DNA from: Chionis minor | Lineage: Eukaryota; Chordata; Aves; Charadriiformes; Chionididae | Assembly (NCBI GenBank): GCA_013398295.1 | Contig: VZSF01008892.1 | Coordinates: 1 to 64,000 of the forward strand | DNA length: 64,000 nucleotides | Reading direction: 5' to 3' | In this document: piece after piece, positions 26,297 to 39,459 of the stretch | Layout: each line of letters begins with the position of its first letter | Numbering within the stretch: position 1 is the stretch's first letter | Notes under the pieces: generated by a model | What the model saw: only the letters and a program-made list of their open reading frames with translations | The model's database searches: none | Told to the model about the DNA's origin: nothing | Program-made: the position numbers and the translations under genes

Positions 26297-29200
26297 GTAA
26301 GAATTCTTTTTATTGATGATATGCTTATTTTATGCTAAATATGTCCTAGTTTCATGCTCTTTGGATAGCAAACATGTATATGGCTTTGTTTTCTGGTGAT
26401 TGTAAAAAAGATAGTATGTCTCCTTATTTGTGTGATTATTTTTTTTTAAGATACATTTTCGCTTTGCTTATTATGCATTTTTGCAGTGTTTAGTATGCCA
26501 AGTGTCATATGTATTGACACTGTGTAGCTGTTAAATATCCAAATATAGTCATCCTATAAAAAATGCCTGTGATTTAACTGTGACTTTCTGAAGGGAAACT
26601 AAGGAAAGTTGGGCCAAAACGAGCCAAGTTCAGAAAACTATGTAAGGAATTAGAAGGAAATTAAACCTTAAATTATGACTGATATTGCGTGCTCTACATG
26701 AGCAAATTAAATCTCATGTACATGCTTGGCAACTTGCATTTGGCAAAGAACTATGCCAGTAAGATTATTGCCTTCTGTACTACTTTTTTTTTTTTTTTCT
26801 TTCCAACACCTTGAAGATGTTTTCTGTGTCTGCCAGTCTTGTGTATACTGTTGCAATAGAAGACCTATAGAGCAGCAGTCAGTGTGTAACGCTGGCCACC
26901 TAACTTAAGGGCCAGCATTGAGAACTGAATCTCCCTGTAGCCGAGAGGTGCACCCAGAAAGTGACTCAGAGTATCTGAGTTAGATACAGTTACACAAGTA
27001 AAACAGGTTTGTGGACATCTCTCCTTTATCACTGTACGCTTTTGAATGTTTGCAACTTTCTTGCCAAATGCATCTGGCTTGGATTCTAACAAAAACTGTC
27101 TTCAGAGTACTTTAGAGAGTGCAGACTGTTTTATCTGGACAAACTAAAAGCTTTGGCTGCTAGATGCATGGCCTTCACAACTTCTTTCGGCTTTTTTTTT
27201 TCAAAGAGTTTTAAAAAAATAGTGTTTTTTGATTTTTGGTTTGGTTATGTTTTTGGTTTTTTACTATCTCAGTGGCTGTTGATAAGTGACCAAGAAATAT
27301 AAGCTGGTATTTGATTATGCTACTGAGATTCCTGTGAGCAGTTTCTGGCCTGTCTGAGAGTCGTATTTGGCTCTGGGCGTTTTGGGTCCTGATTCTGGCA
27401 CTATTGAACCTTTCGCACTTAGCTGTATAAAGACACTGAGTTTATTCATTCTGTTTATCACAGTTGTTTGTTGTTTATTTTTAAGGTTAACTTTTTTCAT
27501 CAATTTTGTTGTTCATTCAGTTGGTTGTGGTGCCTAAGACATAATCTCTCTAACATGGAGACACGCATGGCTAAAAACTAGAAAGTAAATGTTATTGGGG
27601 TTTGGTTTCTACCAATTATTGAGAAAAAGGGGCAAAAACCTTCTGCGTTGAAGTCAGTACTTATGATTAAAATACTCTGGGGAGAAACAGAGCTGGTAAT
27701 GCCTATGTGCTTTTAGATTGGTAGCTGTCAGTCATTCAGCAAGATGTCATGTTAACAGAGTTAACATAATTTAAACTGAACTATTAGGCAGGAAATTGGC
27801 CCCTTCGTTGATCAGCCTCTAATATAGCCCATGCTATGTATTTTTTTCTTACGGTGAATGTTTCAGCTGTCCCTACTTGCCAGCCACAGGAATATAGTTC
27901 TTCTTCACTGTAACTGCCCTACTCATTAAAAATTCTAGTTTATAGAAAGCCAACTCTAAGAAATAACCATCAGTGTAAAACTGACTTTGCTGAAACAAAT
28001 GCTTGCATAAAGTTAACCTGAATATTGCAATCGTGTTTTTCAGTATACTGTGTCTAGTTTGGAAGTGCATGTTTTGGGTTTTTTACCATTTTATTTTTAA
28101 AAAAACACTTAATTGTTAATCAATGTGAAATATTATTTATAATGTATATTTATGCTCATTGAAATTATTCTGATGCAGCAAATTGCCAAAATATTTACAG
28201 TGAACACCTTGATATAATCAGCATTTAATGAATTCTTAGGAGGCTTGTTATAGCAAGCAACACTACCTCTTAATCTGAATGTATAGGGATAAATTCGAGT
28301 TTTATCGAAACTTTGAGCGTTACTGCAAACCTCTTGGATTGCAAATTGTAGGGTAGGACACAGAGGGACAGTACGTCTCCAATTGTGAGAGCTAAATGAC
28401 AGGGAGGTTTCTTCAGACCTTGTCTATGATAATAACGTGAGCATATGCTACATTCGTTCTCGGCAGTCTTAGTATTTCATCATGTTATACACTGGCATAT
28501 TCAGTTCTTCTGCAAGGGTGATCTACCGTGGGAGAGTGCTGATTCATCATCCTTTTTCTTTTGTTTGGTGTGCAAGATAAGATTTTGAGTTCTGTGAGTT
28601 GACCTCAGCAGCCTTATGCTGAAGCAATAGGGACTGTTACTTATACCTGTCACATTTTATATGCTAAGTTTGTTTCTACTGGTATGTTGCACTAAATGAC
28701 CTTTTCTTGTCTTTGAACATCGTTCCGAGCTTCATAAACACAGAAAAGAGATGTGAGAATGAGGAGAAACGTCTTCATAAAGTTTTTGGACATTTTGAGA
28801 TGAGCAGCAACTAATCTTTTGCTGTTCGGAGTTAAAATGATTTCTTTTTTTACCTCACTGAAGTGCTTACTTCTGTCACACACAATTCTTTGTGTAGAAA
28901 ATACTTTTGATCACAACGTTAAAAATCTTCAGTATGTTTTTAAGTGCTGATAGAGAGCAGTTAAAATTCTGCTTGCTTTTTTAAAAGATTGAACTTGACT
29001 GGATTGTGGACGCACTTTTGTTATCAAAAAGAGGCAACTTAATCTTTACAGAAAACTGGCCTAAAAAGATGCTTTTGTTGTCCTAAAAGCAATGTTATTG
29101 TTAATTAAATATTAGTAACTTTTTTATTAGAGATGTGCTTAATTTTTAACAAGACAAATCAGTATTCCGAATACTGCCCGAATATATATCAGTTTATTCA

Positions 29201-29595
29201 AAAGTAGTTAACGTATTTCTCGAGTGCAGTTATTAATTTTCTCAAAGTGCTGCCTTTTTTGAGGTAATTTGTAGATTTCCACATCGTCATCAAAAACTCA
29301 AAACTAAAACCTTTCTCCATGGTATGCATCTCAAAGGAATCAAAATTTTGTAAGTGACTCAAGTACAGAAATTCCTTCAAGAGCCTTTCTAAAGTTTATC
29401 AGAAGTGGGGCTACATTTGAGAGAATTGGTCTCTTATTATGCAAACAAAGACTTAGGTTTTACACTGCACTTTCCTTCAGTCTTTACACTTTTTTTGTAC
29501 GTTGTCAGCATAAATTGTTTCCATCTACACCTGATGGAGAAGACTTTGTTCCTGATTGCTCTATATCTCCACCCCTCTGAATTTTTTTTCAATAG
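26297..29595 (+). other. CNOT2: CNOT2 intron (3.3 kb)
   Basis: Phase-1 intron from gtaaga to a T-rich acceptor (attttttttcaatag). AT-rich, with a poly(T) stretch near 26783-26799 and T/G-rich patches near 27190-27270. Nothing else is supported. Confidence 0.85.
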
Positions 29596-29743
29596 GTGCA
29601 CTAGGCCTTCCAATGAGGGGAATGAGCAACAATACCCCTCAGTTAAATCGCAGCTTATCACAAGGCACTCAGTTACCGAGCCACGTAACGCCAACAACAG
29701 GGGTACCAACAATGTCACTTCACACGCCTCCATCTCCGAGCAG
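29596..29743 (+). CDS. CNOT2: CNOT2 coding exon, residues 80-129
   Basis: 148 bp. It completes Ser80 and codes ALGLPMRGMSNNTPQLNRSL through TPPSPS, ending with two bases of Arg129. The Ser-Pro and Thr-Pro sites (TPPSPS) fit a phospho-rich linker typical of this part of CNOT2. The donor is caggtattta. Confidence 0.97.
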
Positions 29744-30385
29744 GTATTTATTGATAGCCAATATTTCTGCAATTGTGTCTTTCTGCAGAGCACTTGTTAA
29801 ATGTTCTGCATATTTTGCCTTAACTACTTTACAGTCTGATTAATTGAAAAACAAAAAAAAAAAAAAGAAGAAAAAAGTAGTTTCTATTGACCACTGCCTA
29901 TATTAGGGAAATTATACTGCAAAACAGTAAGATAGGACTTACTGTAAGACAGTATTTGATTTTTGTATGTAAAGGACAAACTGCTGGCAAATTCTGCTTC
30001 AGAATGTAAGAGGCTGTTTTTTGGTTGTTCTGGTAAATGTATGGTTAAATTTTTTATATGGATGTCATACACTGTATAAGAATATTAAGGTAGTAGGTCT
30101 GAAGTGCTCATTAAAAAAAGAGCTGTAAAACCTTTTCAAATGCATAATATTTAAGTATTTATCTAAACCTGACCGAGGACTTGATTAGTATGTAATAGGT
30201 CATCTGCTGTTTCTGAAGAAATCCAAAACTACATTAATTATAGAGAGTAATCCAAACATGCTGTGTTGACGCTAAGCACAAATTAAGTTGCAACAGCTCA
30301 GAGTCCACCCTACGTTAGTAATCTAAATGAGTAACCAAATGCTATTGTACAGATTCATCTCTGTGGATGGTTTTTTCTCTTTCAG
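29744..30385 (+). other. CNOT2: CNOT2 intron (642 bp)
   Basis: Phase-2 intron ending in ttttttctctttcag. It holds an A-rich tract near 29848-29878. No other feature was seen. Confidence 0.88.
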
Positions 30386-30568
30386 GGGGATATTGCCTAT
30401 GAATCCTAGGAATATGATGAACCACTCCCAGGTTGGTCAGGGCATTGGAATTCCCAGCAGGACAAACAGCATGAGCAGTTCAGGGTTAGGCAGCCCCAAC
30501 AGAAGCTCTCCAAGCATAATATGTATGCCAAAGCAGCAACCCTCTCGGCAACCTTTTACTGTGAACAG
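30386..30568 (+). CDS. CNOT2: CNOT2 coding exon, residues 129-190
   Basis: 183 bp. It completes Arg129 and codes GILPMNPRNMMNHSQVGQGI, a Ser-rich stretch with SSSGLGSPNRSSPS, then IICMPKQQPSRQPFTVN and part of Ser190. This is the Met/Asn/Ser/Gln-rich linker of CNOT2, probably unstructured. The donor is aacaggtaagg. Confidence 0.97.
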
Positions 30569-33390
30569 GTAAGGCTGTTTAGTGAGACCATCCCTGTACA
30601 GCCACGGACGTGCTTAAATGCTGCTCTGGAAGTCTAATTTTTATCCACTGGAATAAAGCTTGAAAGCACTGCTTCGTGTGTTCTTGTCTCCTGGCAATAA
30701 ACTTTGAAGCTGCTTTTAATATTCACACAAGCTTTTTGAGGCCTTTAAGCTGAATTCTGTTTGCGACTACCGAGTTTCTGCTGCTGCTTCTTTAGGATAT
30801 GCGATGTTTCTCACAGGTTCCTGAGTTTGCTTTTGAAACATGCATTGATTTTTGGGTATATGCTTCCATTTTAAGGCTATTCATCTATGAGTTTGGGAGG
30901 AAGTAAGGCAAGATTTAAAAACACAATAGTTATTCTGGAAGAATAGTTAACTGATTCAGATGTAGTAGGAACCTAGTGTTTTTACTTCTTTAAATTCAGG
31001 AATAATATGGAGAACAGTGGTTTGCCATCCGTTTAAGGATGCGGTGCTCATTTGGATGCCAAAAGCTTCTCAGTCACTTCTGCTCTTTTTCTGACAGGGA
31101 AAGACTGTAACATCATAAGTCATTAGGCTTTAACTGTGTTTTGGTACTGTGTTTATGCTAAGTTCATACTGATAAACTTGTAGTAAAAAGTGTGTTGATT
31201 CTAATTATTTAATGTGTGCGGTCACAGCTTTGCACGGCTGACTGATTTCCAGGCTTCATTCCACAACCTCATGATTTCTGTGCTCCCAGTTTCATCCTTT
31301 TTCTCCCTTCAGGCCCTTCCTTAGGGGACTGACTGACGTGGAGCACAAACAAGCTCATGGCAGTCAGGTGCTTCCTCTAACCCCATCTATTATTTTACAA
31401 AATGGATAAAGGAAGGTGAAGACTGCTGTTGCTGTTATCTGAAACTTGGTCAGGCTATTTAGTTCTGTAGTTTCACACTGTGATGTAGGCATAAAAATGC
31501 TTTTCTCAGTCACAGCAACAGAAATTTGGTAGTAGCAGTTTATGTTCTTGGAGTGTGAGAAGACTTTGTATCTCGCCTCTGATTACATAGGATTTGCCTT
31601 TTCCTGTAATGTATGGTGGCGAGTAAAGGAGAAGATAATTTAAAAAGATAACTTCATGTTTTTAAAGTGTTTTTGAAACTTGAACATCACAAAAGGGTGA
31701 AATAGTAATATACTTTAAAACTCTACATGCAGAGGACATTGATTTCAGAGATTGATATATGTATAGAAAGTACTTGTTTAAATATTGTTCACTTGTAGGG
31801 TAGATAACGAAATCCGTGTCTGTAGGATCATTTGAATTAAAATCCTCATCTTTCACTGTTTGCGTTGTATATCTCATTTTCAAGAAGCTATGATTTTTAC
31901 AAGTTGAGAAGGAAACACAACTGGAACAGTGACAAGTTCTTATTCTACAGTTTATTAGCCTGCAGAAGTATAGTAGTAGTACATATCCAGTTCTTAATTG
32001 ATATATTTAACAACATGTTGAAATTATACTTGGAAAAGAATTTATGGTGTTTCCTTGACAGGTGTATGAATTATGTGACTTCCAAGAAGTGTTTTCTTGG
32101 GTGCTTTAGTTGGAGCAATGCAAGGTTTAGGTTTTTGAATATAAATACTTCACTTTCCCTTTCTTAGGTACATTGGTAAAACAGGTTAAAAATTGGTAAA
32201 ACAGGTTAAAAATAATTCGAGGGAAATTGTGGCCTAATCCTGTCCTTATCCCTGAAATTCTTAACATAGTTATTTCTAATTACTTTAAAAGCAAACAAAA
32301 AAACCCTTGCATGAGTAATACTGTCTTTCTTCAGGCTAGATTATATGCCCTCAAAATGAAGTTGTCTCCTGTTGGTGCTCTCACAAGGTCTAGAATTCAG
32401 ATGATACCAGGAATGTGTTTCTTCTGATGCGTGAGGTGTCCCAAGGTCTGGATGTCTTTCAGATACACTGCCTTGGGGAAACAAAGCAGGACAGGACCAG
32501 TCTTGGCTGACTGTTCCCTTTCTTGACGTCTCAATCCAAAATGAAGCATTTAGGGCTATTTCAAATTGGAATTAAATGCTTCAGATGTGTAACTGTGGAA
32601 AAAGTCTGTGTAGGTAAAATTTCCGCTAGGAAAACGTTTGACATTTTTAGTTATGGAAAATTCCATCCTGTTACGGGGGAAAAACGAATGTTGTGATTTC
32701 CCACAGGGCAGAAATTCAGAGTTTCACTCAGCGGGGGTCTGCCTTTGGGCTTCTCAACACCTCCAGCTCACGCAGAACGAAGTGGATCATTCATGAGGGT
32801 GTCTTTCCAACCACAGCAGTCCTATGTGATACTTAGATTTTTGCCTGACTATATGAAACTTTAATTTAACTTGTGTCCTTGTGTGGTAGAGACTGTCCCT
32901 GTGCTCGTAATAGTACCATATGTATATAGTGATGACTGCGCACTGGAGTTGTTCAGCTTGTAACTGAGTTACGACAAACTTGATCACTTCCATGATCCAG
33001 CTTCCCACCTGCAAATGGGTGGATTGCCATCTGACTTCACTACTGCATTTACTGCTGCTTCGTTTTTCCATGTGAAATTATTGAATAACAATCACGTTTG
33101 TCGTAACTTGTTGGTTGACAGATGTCTTAAGACGCAGTGGCTACTAAAAAACTAAGTTATTTTGAAGTCATTCCAGTTGTCTTGATGGAGCAGTGCCTGC
33201 TGCTGCTGCTCAGAGTTTTCAGAAATATAGAGGAGAATAATTAAAAACTGAGTGTAGGTTAATGTGGATTGCTTAAGCTTGAAATAATTTAAGTGTCTTA
33301 GGGTGTTTTTTTTTTTCCCCTTAACACCTTCCACTGGAAGTTACAAAGTATGTATATCCTTTTGTCTGACTTCCTGGATTTTTTTCACAG
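30569..33390 (+). other. CNOT2: CNOT2 intron (2.8 kb)
   Basis: Phase-2 intron from gtaagg to gatttttttcacag. It is AT-rich non-coding DNA with one small perfect tandem duplication (32172-32211). Short antisense ORFs near 32787-33334 show no family I recognise. Confidence 0.85.
32172..32211. repeat. Two perfect copies of a 20-bp unit
   Basis: The unit attggtaaaacaggttaaaa occurs twice head to tail with no mismatch inside a CNOT2 intron. This fits a recent local slippage duplication with no evident function. Confidence 0.9.
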
Positions 33391-33470
33391 TATGTCTGGA
33401 TTTGGGATGAACAGAAATCAGGCATTTGGAATGAATAACTCCTTATCAAGTAACATTTTTAATGGAACAG
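33391..33470 (+). CDS. CNOT2: CNOT2 coding exon, residues 190-217
   Basis: 80 bp. It completes Ser190 and codes MSGFGMNRNQAFGMNNSLSS followed by NIFNGT, plus one base of Asp217. The acceptor is tttttcacag and the donor gtgagt. It is the Asn/Gly/Met-rich end of the N-terminal linker. Confidence 0.97.
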
Positions 33471-34588
33471 GTGAGTTTACTCTGATTAATGTTGTCTTAA
33501 AGTATAGTAGAGATATTGTTTTGACTAAATAAGCCTAATTGAAAATATTTGTTCTGTTGGAGTGCTACTTTGTTATAATTTTCAGTTGTTCCATAGAAAT
33601 GCTGCTCCAAGGGCGGGTGCTATGAAACTGCTACTGCTTCGTAACAGTGGATTTTAATACTTTTGAAAAAAAAGTGAAAGTATTCTGTGGAATACTTACT
33701 GTACATCACGTGACTATAAATTATACCTGGTTGGTTAGAAATGCAAAATAGCTTGTGGAATTGAAAAGGGGATCAGAGGAGAAAAGATTTACCCATTTTC
33801 TATGAAAATATTACATAGGGTTAAAACAATGGGAAAGCAATTTTTGAAATCCCAAACTCCTTTTTAGCAGCTGGTTTATAACGTGATCCTTTCAATTAGT
33901 TGTTTCAGTTGTGATTTTTCTCTGGGAATTACTTCTTCACCCGAATTTAATGAACTAAAGAGGGGAGAATATCCTTCTGCATAAATGCAGGTGGCTGTGT
34001 ATATGAAGCAACTTTTGAGGTGTTGGTGATATCACAGAGTTGGAAGGGTTTGGGCATCCCCTAGGACCTCGTGGCATCTTCATACAGCCGCAGATCTGGC
34101 CTCACCTTTGTATTGTTTTCTGCTGCAAATCAAAAAATGTTCCCGTGTAACTTGCACTGCATTGGCTCTACAGTTGTTTCATTTTTATCTTACCTTAGCT
34201 AAGGACAAGAGCTCCTTCATGATGTTGCTGATATGGGTTGTTATCTTCTCTCAAATTTCTTCTTGATAGCTCCTTAAATTTATACAGACTACCTATCCTA
34301 GTACTGTAATTTTGGTAGTCTGCCTGTATTTTACCCATGCAGTCTTTAATTCAAAATGAGTACACCTTGTTACTAAATACTGTTGACTAGCCATTGTTTT
34401 AAAACAAACCCCAAACATCTTGATGCTTCTTAGGCTATTCGCATAACACAGAGGCTGAAGTTATTTGTAATAGTTATAGTAAGAGTAAAAAGATGAACAT
34501 GAAGAAATATATGCTATGTTTATCTTGCACATAATGAAGTCTTTGAGTAAAAAACATAAGGGAATTAAAATATCTGGTTTTATTGTAG
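33471..34588 (+). other. CNOT2: CNOT2 intron (1.1 kb)
   Basis: Phase-1 intron bounded by gtgagt and ggttttattgtag. I see only unremarkable AT-rich sequence. Confidence 0.87.
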
Positions 34589-34714
34589 ACGGAAGTGAAA
34601 ATGTGACAGGACTGGACCTCTCAGATTTTCCAGCACTAGCAGACAGAAACAGAAGGGAAGGAAGTGGCAATCCAACTCCATTAATAAACCCTTTAGCTGG
34701 AAGGGCACCCTATG
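34589..34714 (+). CDS. CNOT2: CNOT2 coding exon, residues 217-259
   Basis: 126 bp. It completes Asp217 and codes GSENVTGLDLSDFPALADRN, RREGSGNPTPLINPLAGRAPY and one base of Val259. It carries the first of two DFPAL motifs in the protein (residues 229-233). The donor is tatggtaaga. Confidence 0.97.
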
Positions 34715-37380
34715 GTAAGACTATAATTTTGAAAGCTCTTTGAATGAAATCGGTATTTGCTTGATTCACCTTTTGCTGTTCATAAGAGAATAGATAGTGT
34801 TTTCAAAAATGCCAGGCGCTTGAGCTCCTGAGTCTCGTTTTTTAAAAAATAAATAATCAATATCTCTGATTGGAGATTCCCCTCAGGCTTTTGTAAGTAT
34901 TAGAACTCATCTGCTTTAGTTTCACTGTCAATAGAGGTTGTTGGGGTTTTTAGTCTGTATAGTATGATTACTCTGAAGCTGCTCACTCTAGACATTCCTT
35001 AGGCAATAGGTTTTTTTCTAATTGCATGTGCACCAGAACTGTTGAGGTCTGAAGTAGTAAATTTTAGAAATAATATTTGGTTACTAGAGGTGTTGTGTAA
35101 AAAGTCAGCAGCTGTAAACGTACTGTGTATTTTCTCTGTTTATTGGTAGTACTTGCTGTAGTACTGCTCATTGCCACTCTTTGATGACCGTCAGATTTCA
35201 AAAAAATAACCTGTAAGCATCAACTGTTATCAGTCAGATTCCAAGTCTGTGTCTTACATAATTCTTGCTGAACATCACAAAAAAAAAAAAAACCCAAACA
35301 AACAAAAAAACCCCCACTTTAAGGCAGATACAAATCTGATTATTTGGGTCTGGAAAAAAATTCAGGTAAGCTTAGTGTGAGGCACAATACTTCTTTTTTT
35401 TGCTACTGCTTTAGTAGATTTTGTCATGCGTGTTGCATCAGCTACACTGAAAAGTTGCTTTCATAACCTAAAGTTATTTTTGTGAGACTTGTCAAATTTC
35501 CAACCAAAAATAACCCAGTGTTTTCTAAGTATAACAGCCTAGTGTTTTACAGAGATATCTCCAAATTTATTGAAGAGAAATAATAGATACCGCATTATCA
35601 GGAGAAAGTAGCCTCATGGATTGGGCGTAACCAAGGCCTTCTGCTTAAGGTAGCTGTGAGAAAGAGCTAAACAAGTTAAACTGAAGTGCTCCTAAATACA
35701 GGGGAAAGTCACTTCCCCAAATAAAGACACTGAAAAGTCATACTGAGACTGGAGAGCTAATACAGCTTGTGGTTTACATGAGATTTTGTCTGTCTATGAA
35801 AGAGAACCCGTTACATGGAAAATTGATAGAAGGTAGGAAGGAGGTCTACACAGATGTACTTCCAGCATGGACCTGGAGTTCAACATTCAGCAGCATTGCT
35901 GCATAAAAAAATACCTGTAATCGCTCCCGTGCTTATGCTGTTTCCCCATTTTGGTGCTAGCACAAGTGTTTGCATGCCCGTGTGGTGAAGCAGGAAAGAA
36001 ATTTCTTCTATCTGAAGAGTTATCTTGAGCATCTGCGTAGTGCAGGGGATGGGTATGGTGGTAGAAACGATCAAGAAGTAGGCATGCACTGGACACTGTT
36101 GCCAGCAACGAAATGTGGAGAGCACTTTTGGTTGTGGTCAAGGAAAAAAATGGTTTGACACTGAGCAGAGGCATACTTTCTTCATGCTTAGCTTATTTAG
36201 GAAAATTAGACTTCAATCAACTTTTTAGATAGAATGGGGATATGGAACACAGTTAATTCATTATCAGTTGTATTCATACAGTGGAAGAAATCATAATAAC
36301 ACCGGATGAAAAAGGTGAACAGCAGGAACAAGATTAACTCAGTGGTTTTTTTTTTTAAAGTGGTTCCACTCAGTGGTTTCTTAAAATAAAGGAACTTTGA
36401 TCTCTAACTTCAGAATAGTTGAGAAAGCTATATATATGGTCAGCTACGGAACTATTTTAGATCCTATGCATCTATTAAGAATCTTTGAAAAATAGGCCCT
36501 AGACTACTTTTGTCTTCTAGAGCAGTTTTGTTTGCAACCAAATCACTGAATTACTTCTCTGTCTCTCAGCAAAGAATATTTGCCCTTGGGTGCCTGGTGT
36601 GGGGGCTTTTCTTTGGCTGGGTTTTTTTGTTTGTTTTGTTGTGGAGGGTTTTGTTTGTTTGGTTGGTTTGGTTTTTTTTTTTTAATTTTGTTTTGGGTTT
36701 TGGTAACTGGCATTAAAAAAAAAAGAAAAAAAAGAATGTTGCTTTTCAGTAGTTGGAATCTATGTACCAATGTGACTGGCCTACTTTTTTTAAATTAGGG
36801 TCAGAGCACTGAGAGTTGCAGGCTAAATGCTTTGTTTTCATACTGAAAGTAGGAGTCATTCTTATGTCACAGGCAAGTATTTCATTGGTGATATGTTCTG
36901 TTGCAAGTTAGCTGGGCATCCTTTAAGAATACATGCTTTCAAAGAGATTATGCTAAGAAATTTTTCATGCAATTAGGGGACGGAGGAAAAATGTATTATA
37001 ATCTTAAAAGCAGTACATCCTTCCTTCATCAGTGGATTTCCATAAATACTGCTTTAATAATGCCTGGAAAGATTATTTGATTATTTAGATGTGCAAAACA
37101 GGTGCTGTTCCTGGCAAAAGTACTGGGCTTCATTCTTAGAGCAGTGGATGTGTCTATGAATTTAACCCGGAGTGTTTCTCAGCTCACACTTAAGTAGGAG
37201 GCTTTAGTCTAATATGTGTGGATGTTTTACACGAATATGCTTTGTTTTGGTTTACCCGTTTTTTTTAAAGGCATTTCTGCTGTACAGCTTGCACATAATG
37301 AAAATGGCAAGGCAAGATCAGCAGAAAATTCTTTACTTATCAGTTGGTTAATGTTATTCCTGCTTTCATTTTGATGATAG
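34715..37380 (+). other. CNOT2: CNOT2 intron (2.7 kb)
   Basis: Phase-1 intron. It contains an A/C-rich low-complexity tract at about 35279-35318, and a long T/G-rich then A-rich tract at about 36617-36735. It ends in cattttgatgatag. Open frames within the low-complexity tract are composition artefacts. Confidence 0.86.
36617..36735. repeat. T/G-rich then A-rich low-complexity tract
   Basis: Runs built from TTTG and GGTTT type words are followed by an A-rich stretch. This is simple-sequence DNA inside an intron. Similar tracts recur on both strands elsewhere in the window (for example 1725-1765, 19768-19850, 42857-42890, 50520-50595). Confidence 0.8.
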
Positions 37381-37505
37381 TTGGAATGGTAACAAAACCA
37401 GCAAGTGAGCAGTCCCAGGACTTTTCAATACACAATGAAGATTTTCCAGCATTACCAGGCTCCAGCTACAAAGACCCAACATCGAGTAATGATGACAATA
37501 AATCT
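37381..37505 (+). CDS. CNOT2: CNOT2 coding exon, residues 259-300
   Basis: 125 bp. It completes Val259 and codes GMVTKPASEQSQDFSIHNED, FPALPGSSYKDPTSSNDDNKS. It carries the second DFPAL motif (residues 279-283). Compared with human from memory, Ser replaces Asn in KPASEQ and Asn replaces Ser in DDNKS. The donor is gtaagt, phase 0. Confidence 0.97.
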
Positions 37506-39070
37506 GTAAGTAAACTCCAGATCTTCCTTTATCTTGAGTGTTCATTCTTCTTTTGACGATTAGATTTTAAAATGGACGGTGACTATATTTGTAATCTAAG
37601 ATTTTCAAATTTGCCCCTCTAAATTAACAAATTATGCATAAGCAGCATTTCATATATAACTATGTAAATGGAGTTTTCTCAGGAAGTATTTTGGTCCCAA
37701 CAGTCACTACAACCTTGCTTTCTTAATTTCATTTGGCTTCTGTGTATCCTTTTGTATTTTGGGGAGCGGCCAGGAACTTGCAAGAACATCTCAAAATTGA
37801 TTTTTGAGAATTGATATATATTTTTCAAGCTTTGAAATCTGTAATTCCTTTTTCTACTGATTTCATCTCGTTTGTCGCTGTTGGTGCCTCTCATCAGCGA
37901 TAGTAATTTACACATTATAACATCTTTCCTCAAAGCTGTCAAATCTGTTAAAGGTTAGGTGGTACAGTATCTCTTCAAGGTAAAATTCTTGATGGGGAAA
38001 TGAAATCACAGGGAGCAAACTCTATTAAAAGAGACCATTGCATTCACGGATATGTTGTAGACTAGTGGGATATGCTCTATCTTAAGTATTGCTGTTATTA
38101 TCATGGATAGATATGTAGCTTAGATCATATTATGGGGGGTTTTTTCATTGTTTATTCTGAAAGATTTATATTAAAATTGCTTTTTTATTGCAAGTGAAAG
38201 GTGAATAAAATTTGGATGGAAGATAAGTTTCCTACAATATTTGACAAAATGTTCTACTTTCTGATTGTTTTATTATTTATAATGGCAAAAAATATGTTAA
38301 TCGGGGTGGCATAAAAACTGATGAGTATGTGGTAATGTGACTACAAACTCATGTGAAAGCTGAAAAATGCAACTCTTCAAAAAAGGGATGTGGGAAGGCC
38401 TAGCTCTCAAGTGTTGTGACCAGACTGATTGTACGAAAAATGTTCTGATACAGTTAGCGTTGAATACAGTAAGGAAGGAGGGAGTCAATGTGATTACATT
38501 ATGTTACTGCAGACTTGTTTTAAAGAATGATAAAGAGTACGAAATAATAGTTATGGAAGATACCTTTTGTCAGTATATGGGCTTCTCACAGTTTCCTTGC
38601 CAGATATGGTATTTACATCTCTTTTTTGATAGCTGCAAAAGTGCCAACTGTATGTTGCACCTGAAATTGGCTTGAGTTGTTATCTCTTGCTATGTCACGG
38701 AGTGTTATGTGGGAGCAAGACTGGGAAAAATACATGATGTGATCACTCCAAAACATCCTCTAGTCACGGGCAGTTGGGATATTCATCGTGTATTCAAACC
38801 CAGGTGTAAAATATTTTCTTGTGCTTTTAGACTGCAAGCTGTAGGCTCATTAATAGCTTTTACTGCATGACAGGTATATTTTGGAAGTGGTAAATATTAT
38901 ATAAGGTTTGTCATCAACTGAAGAGCTTCAGCTTGGTTCCGTTTTAGTGCCTAATTTATTAGACTAACTCGACATACTGGTTTAGAGCGCTTCACTGAAA
39001 GATATGGTCAACAAGTTTTTCCATTTTGTTTTGTTTCTGTCGTACCAACTCTGCAAATTATTTTTCATAG
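37506..39070 (+). other. CNOT2: CNOT2 intron (1.6 kb)
   Basis: Phase-0 intron ending in attatttttcatag. AT-rich; nothing beyond intron sequence is supported. Confidence 0.87.
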
Positions 39071-39191
39071 AATTTGAGTACATCAGGCAAAACATCATCC
39101 AGCACAGATGGGCCCAAGTTTCCTGGAGATAAAAGTTCAACTACGCAAAACAACAACCAGCAGAAAAAAGGGATCCAGGTGTTACCTGATG
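39071..39191 (+). CDS. CNOT2: CNOT2 coding exon, residues 301-341
   Basis: 121 bp coding NLSTSGKTSSSTDGPKFPGD, KSSTTQNNNQQKKGIQVLPD and one base of Gly341. This is the last low-complexity linker before the folded C-terminal part that anchors on CNOT1. It is followed by a very short intron (39192-39302, 111 bp). If that intron were retained, translation would meet an early stop. Confidence 0.97.
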
Positions 39192-39302
39192 GTATGTGTC
39201 ATTCCATTTTTTCTTCTTTAAAAGTTTCAACAGTCATTTAGATCAACTTGTTGATTCCTCCACTTCTTGAAAGGAGAAAATTAATTTGTTCTTCTTGCCC
39301 AG

Positions 39303-39459
39303 GTCGGGTTACCAACATTCCTCAAGGGATGGTGACGGACCAGTTTGGAATGATTGGCTTGTTAACATTCATCAGGGCAGCAGAGACAGATCCAGGAATG
39401 GTACATCTTGCATTAGGAAGTGATTTAACAACACTAGGTCTCAATCTCAACTCTCCTGA
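39303..39459 (+). CDS. CNOT2: CNOT2 coding exon, residues 341-393
   Basis: 157 bp. It completes Gly341 and codes RVTNIPQGMVTDQFGMIGLL, TFIRAAETDPGMVHLALGSD, LTTLGLNLNSP and two bases of Glu393. It covers the start of the conserved region that in the known human complex wraps on CNOT1 (the NOT1-anchor region). The donor is read as CCTGA followed by gtaagt, the only choice that keeps frame. Confidence 0.97.

Noticed and set aside
36543..36798. ORFs on both strands in T/G-rich and A-rich DNA
   Set aside because: The predicted proteins are runs of Phe/Gly/Trp or Lys/Asn/Pro, an effect of simple sequence.
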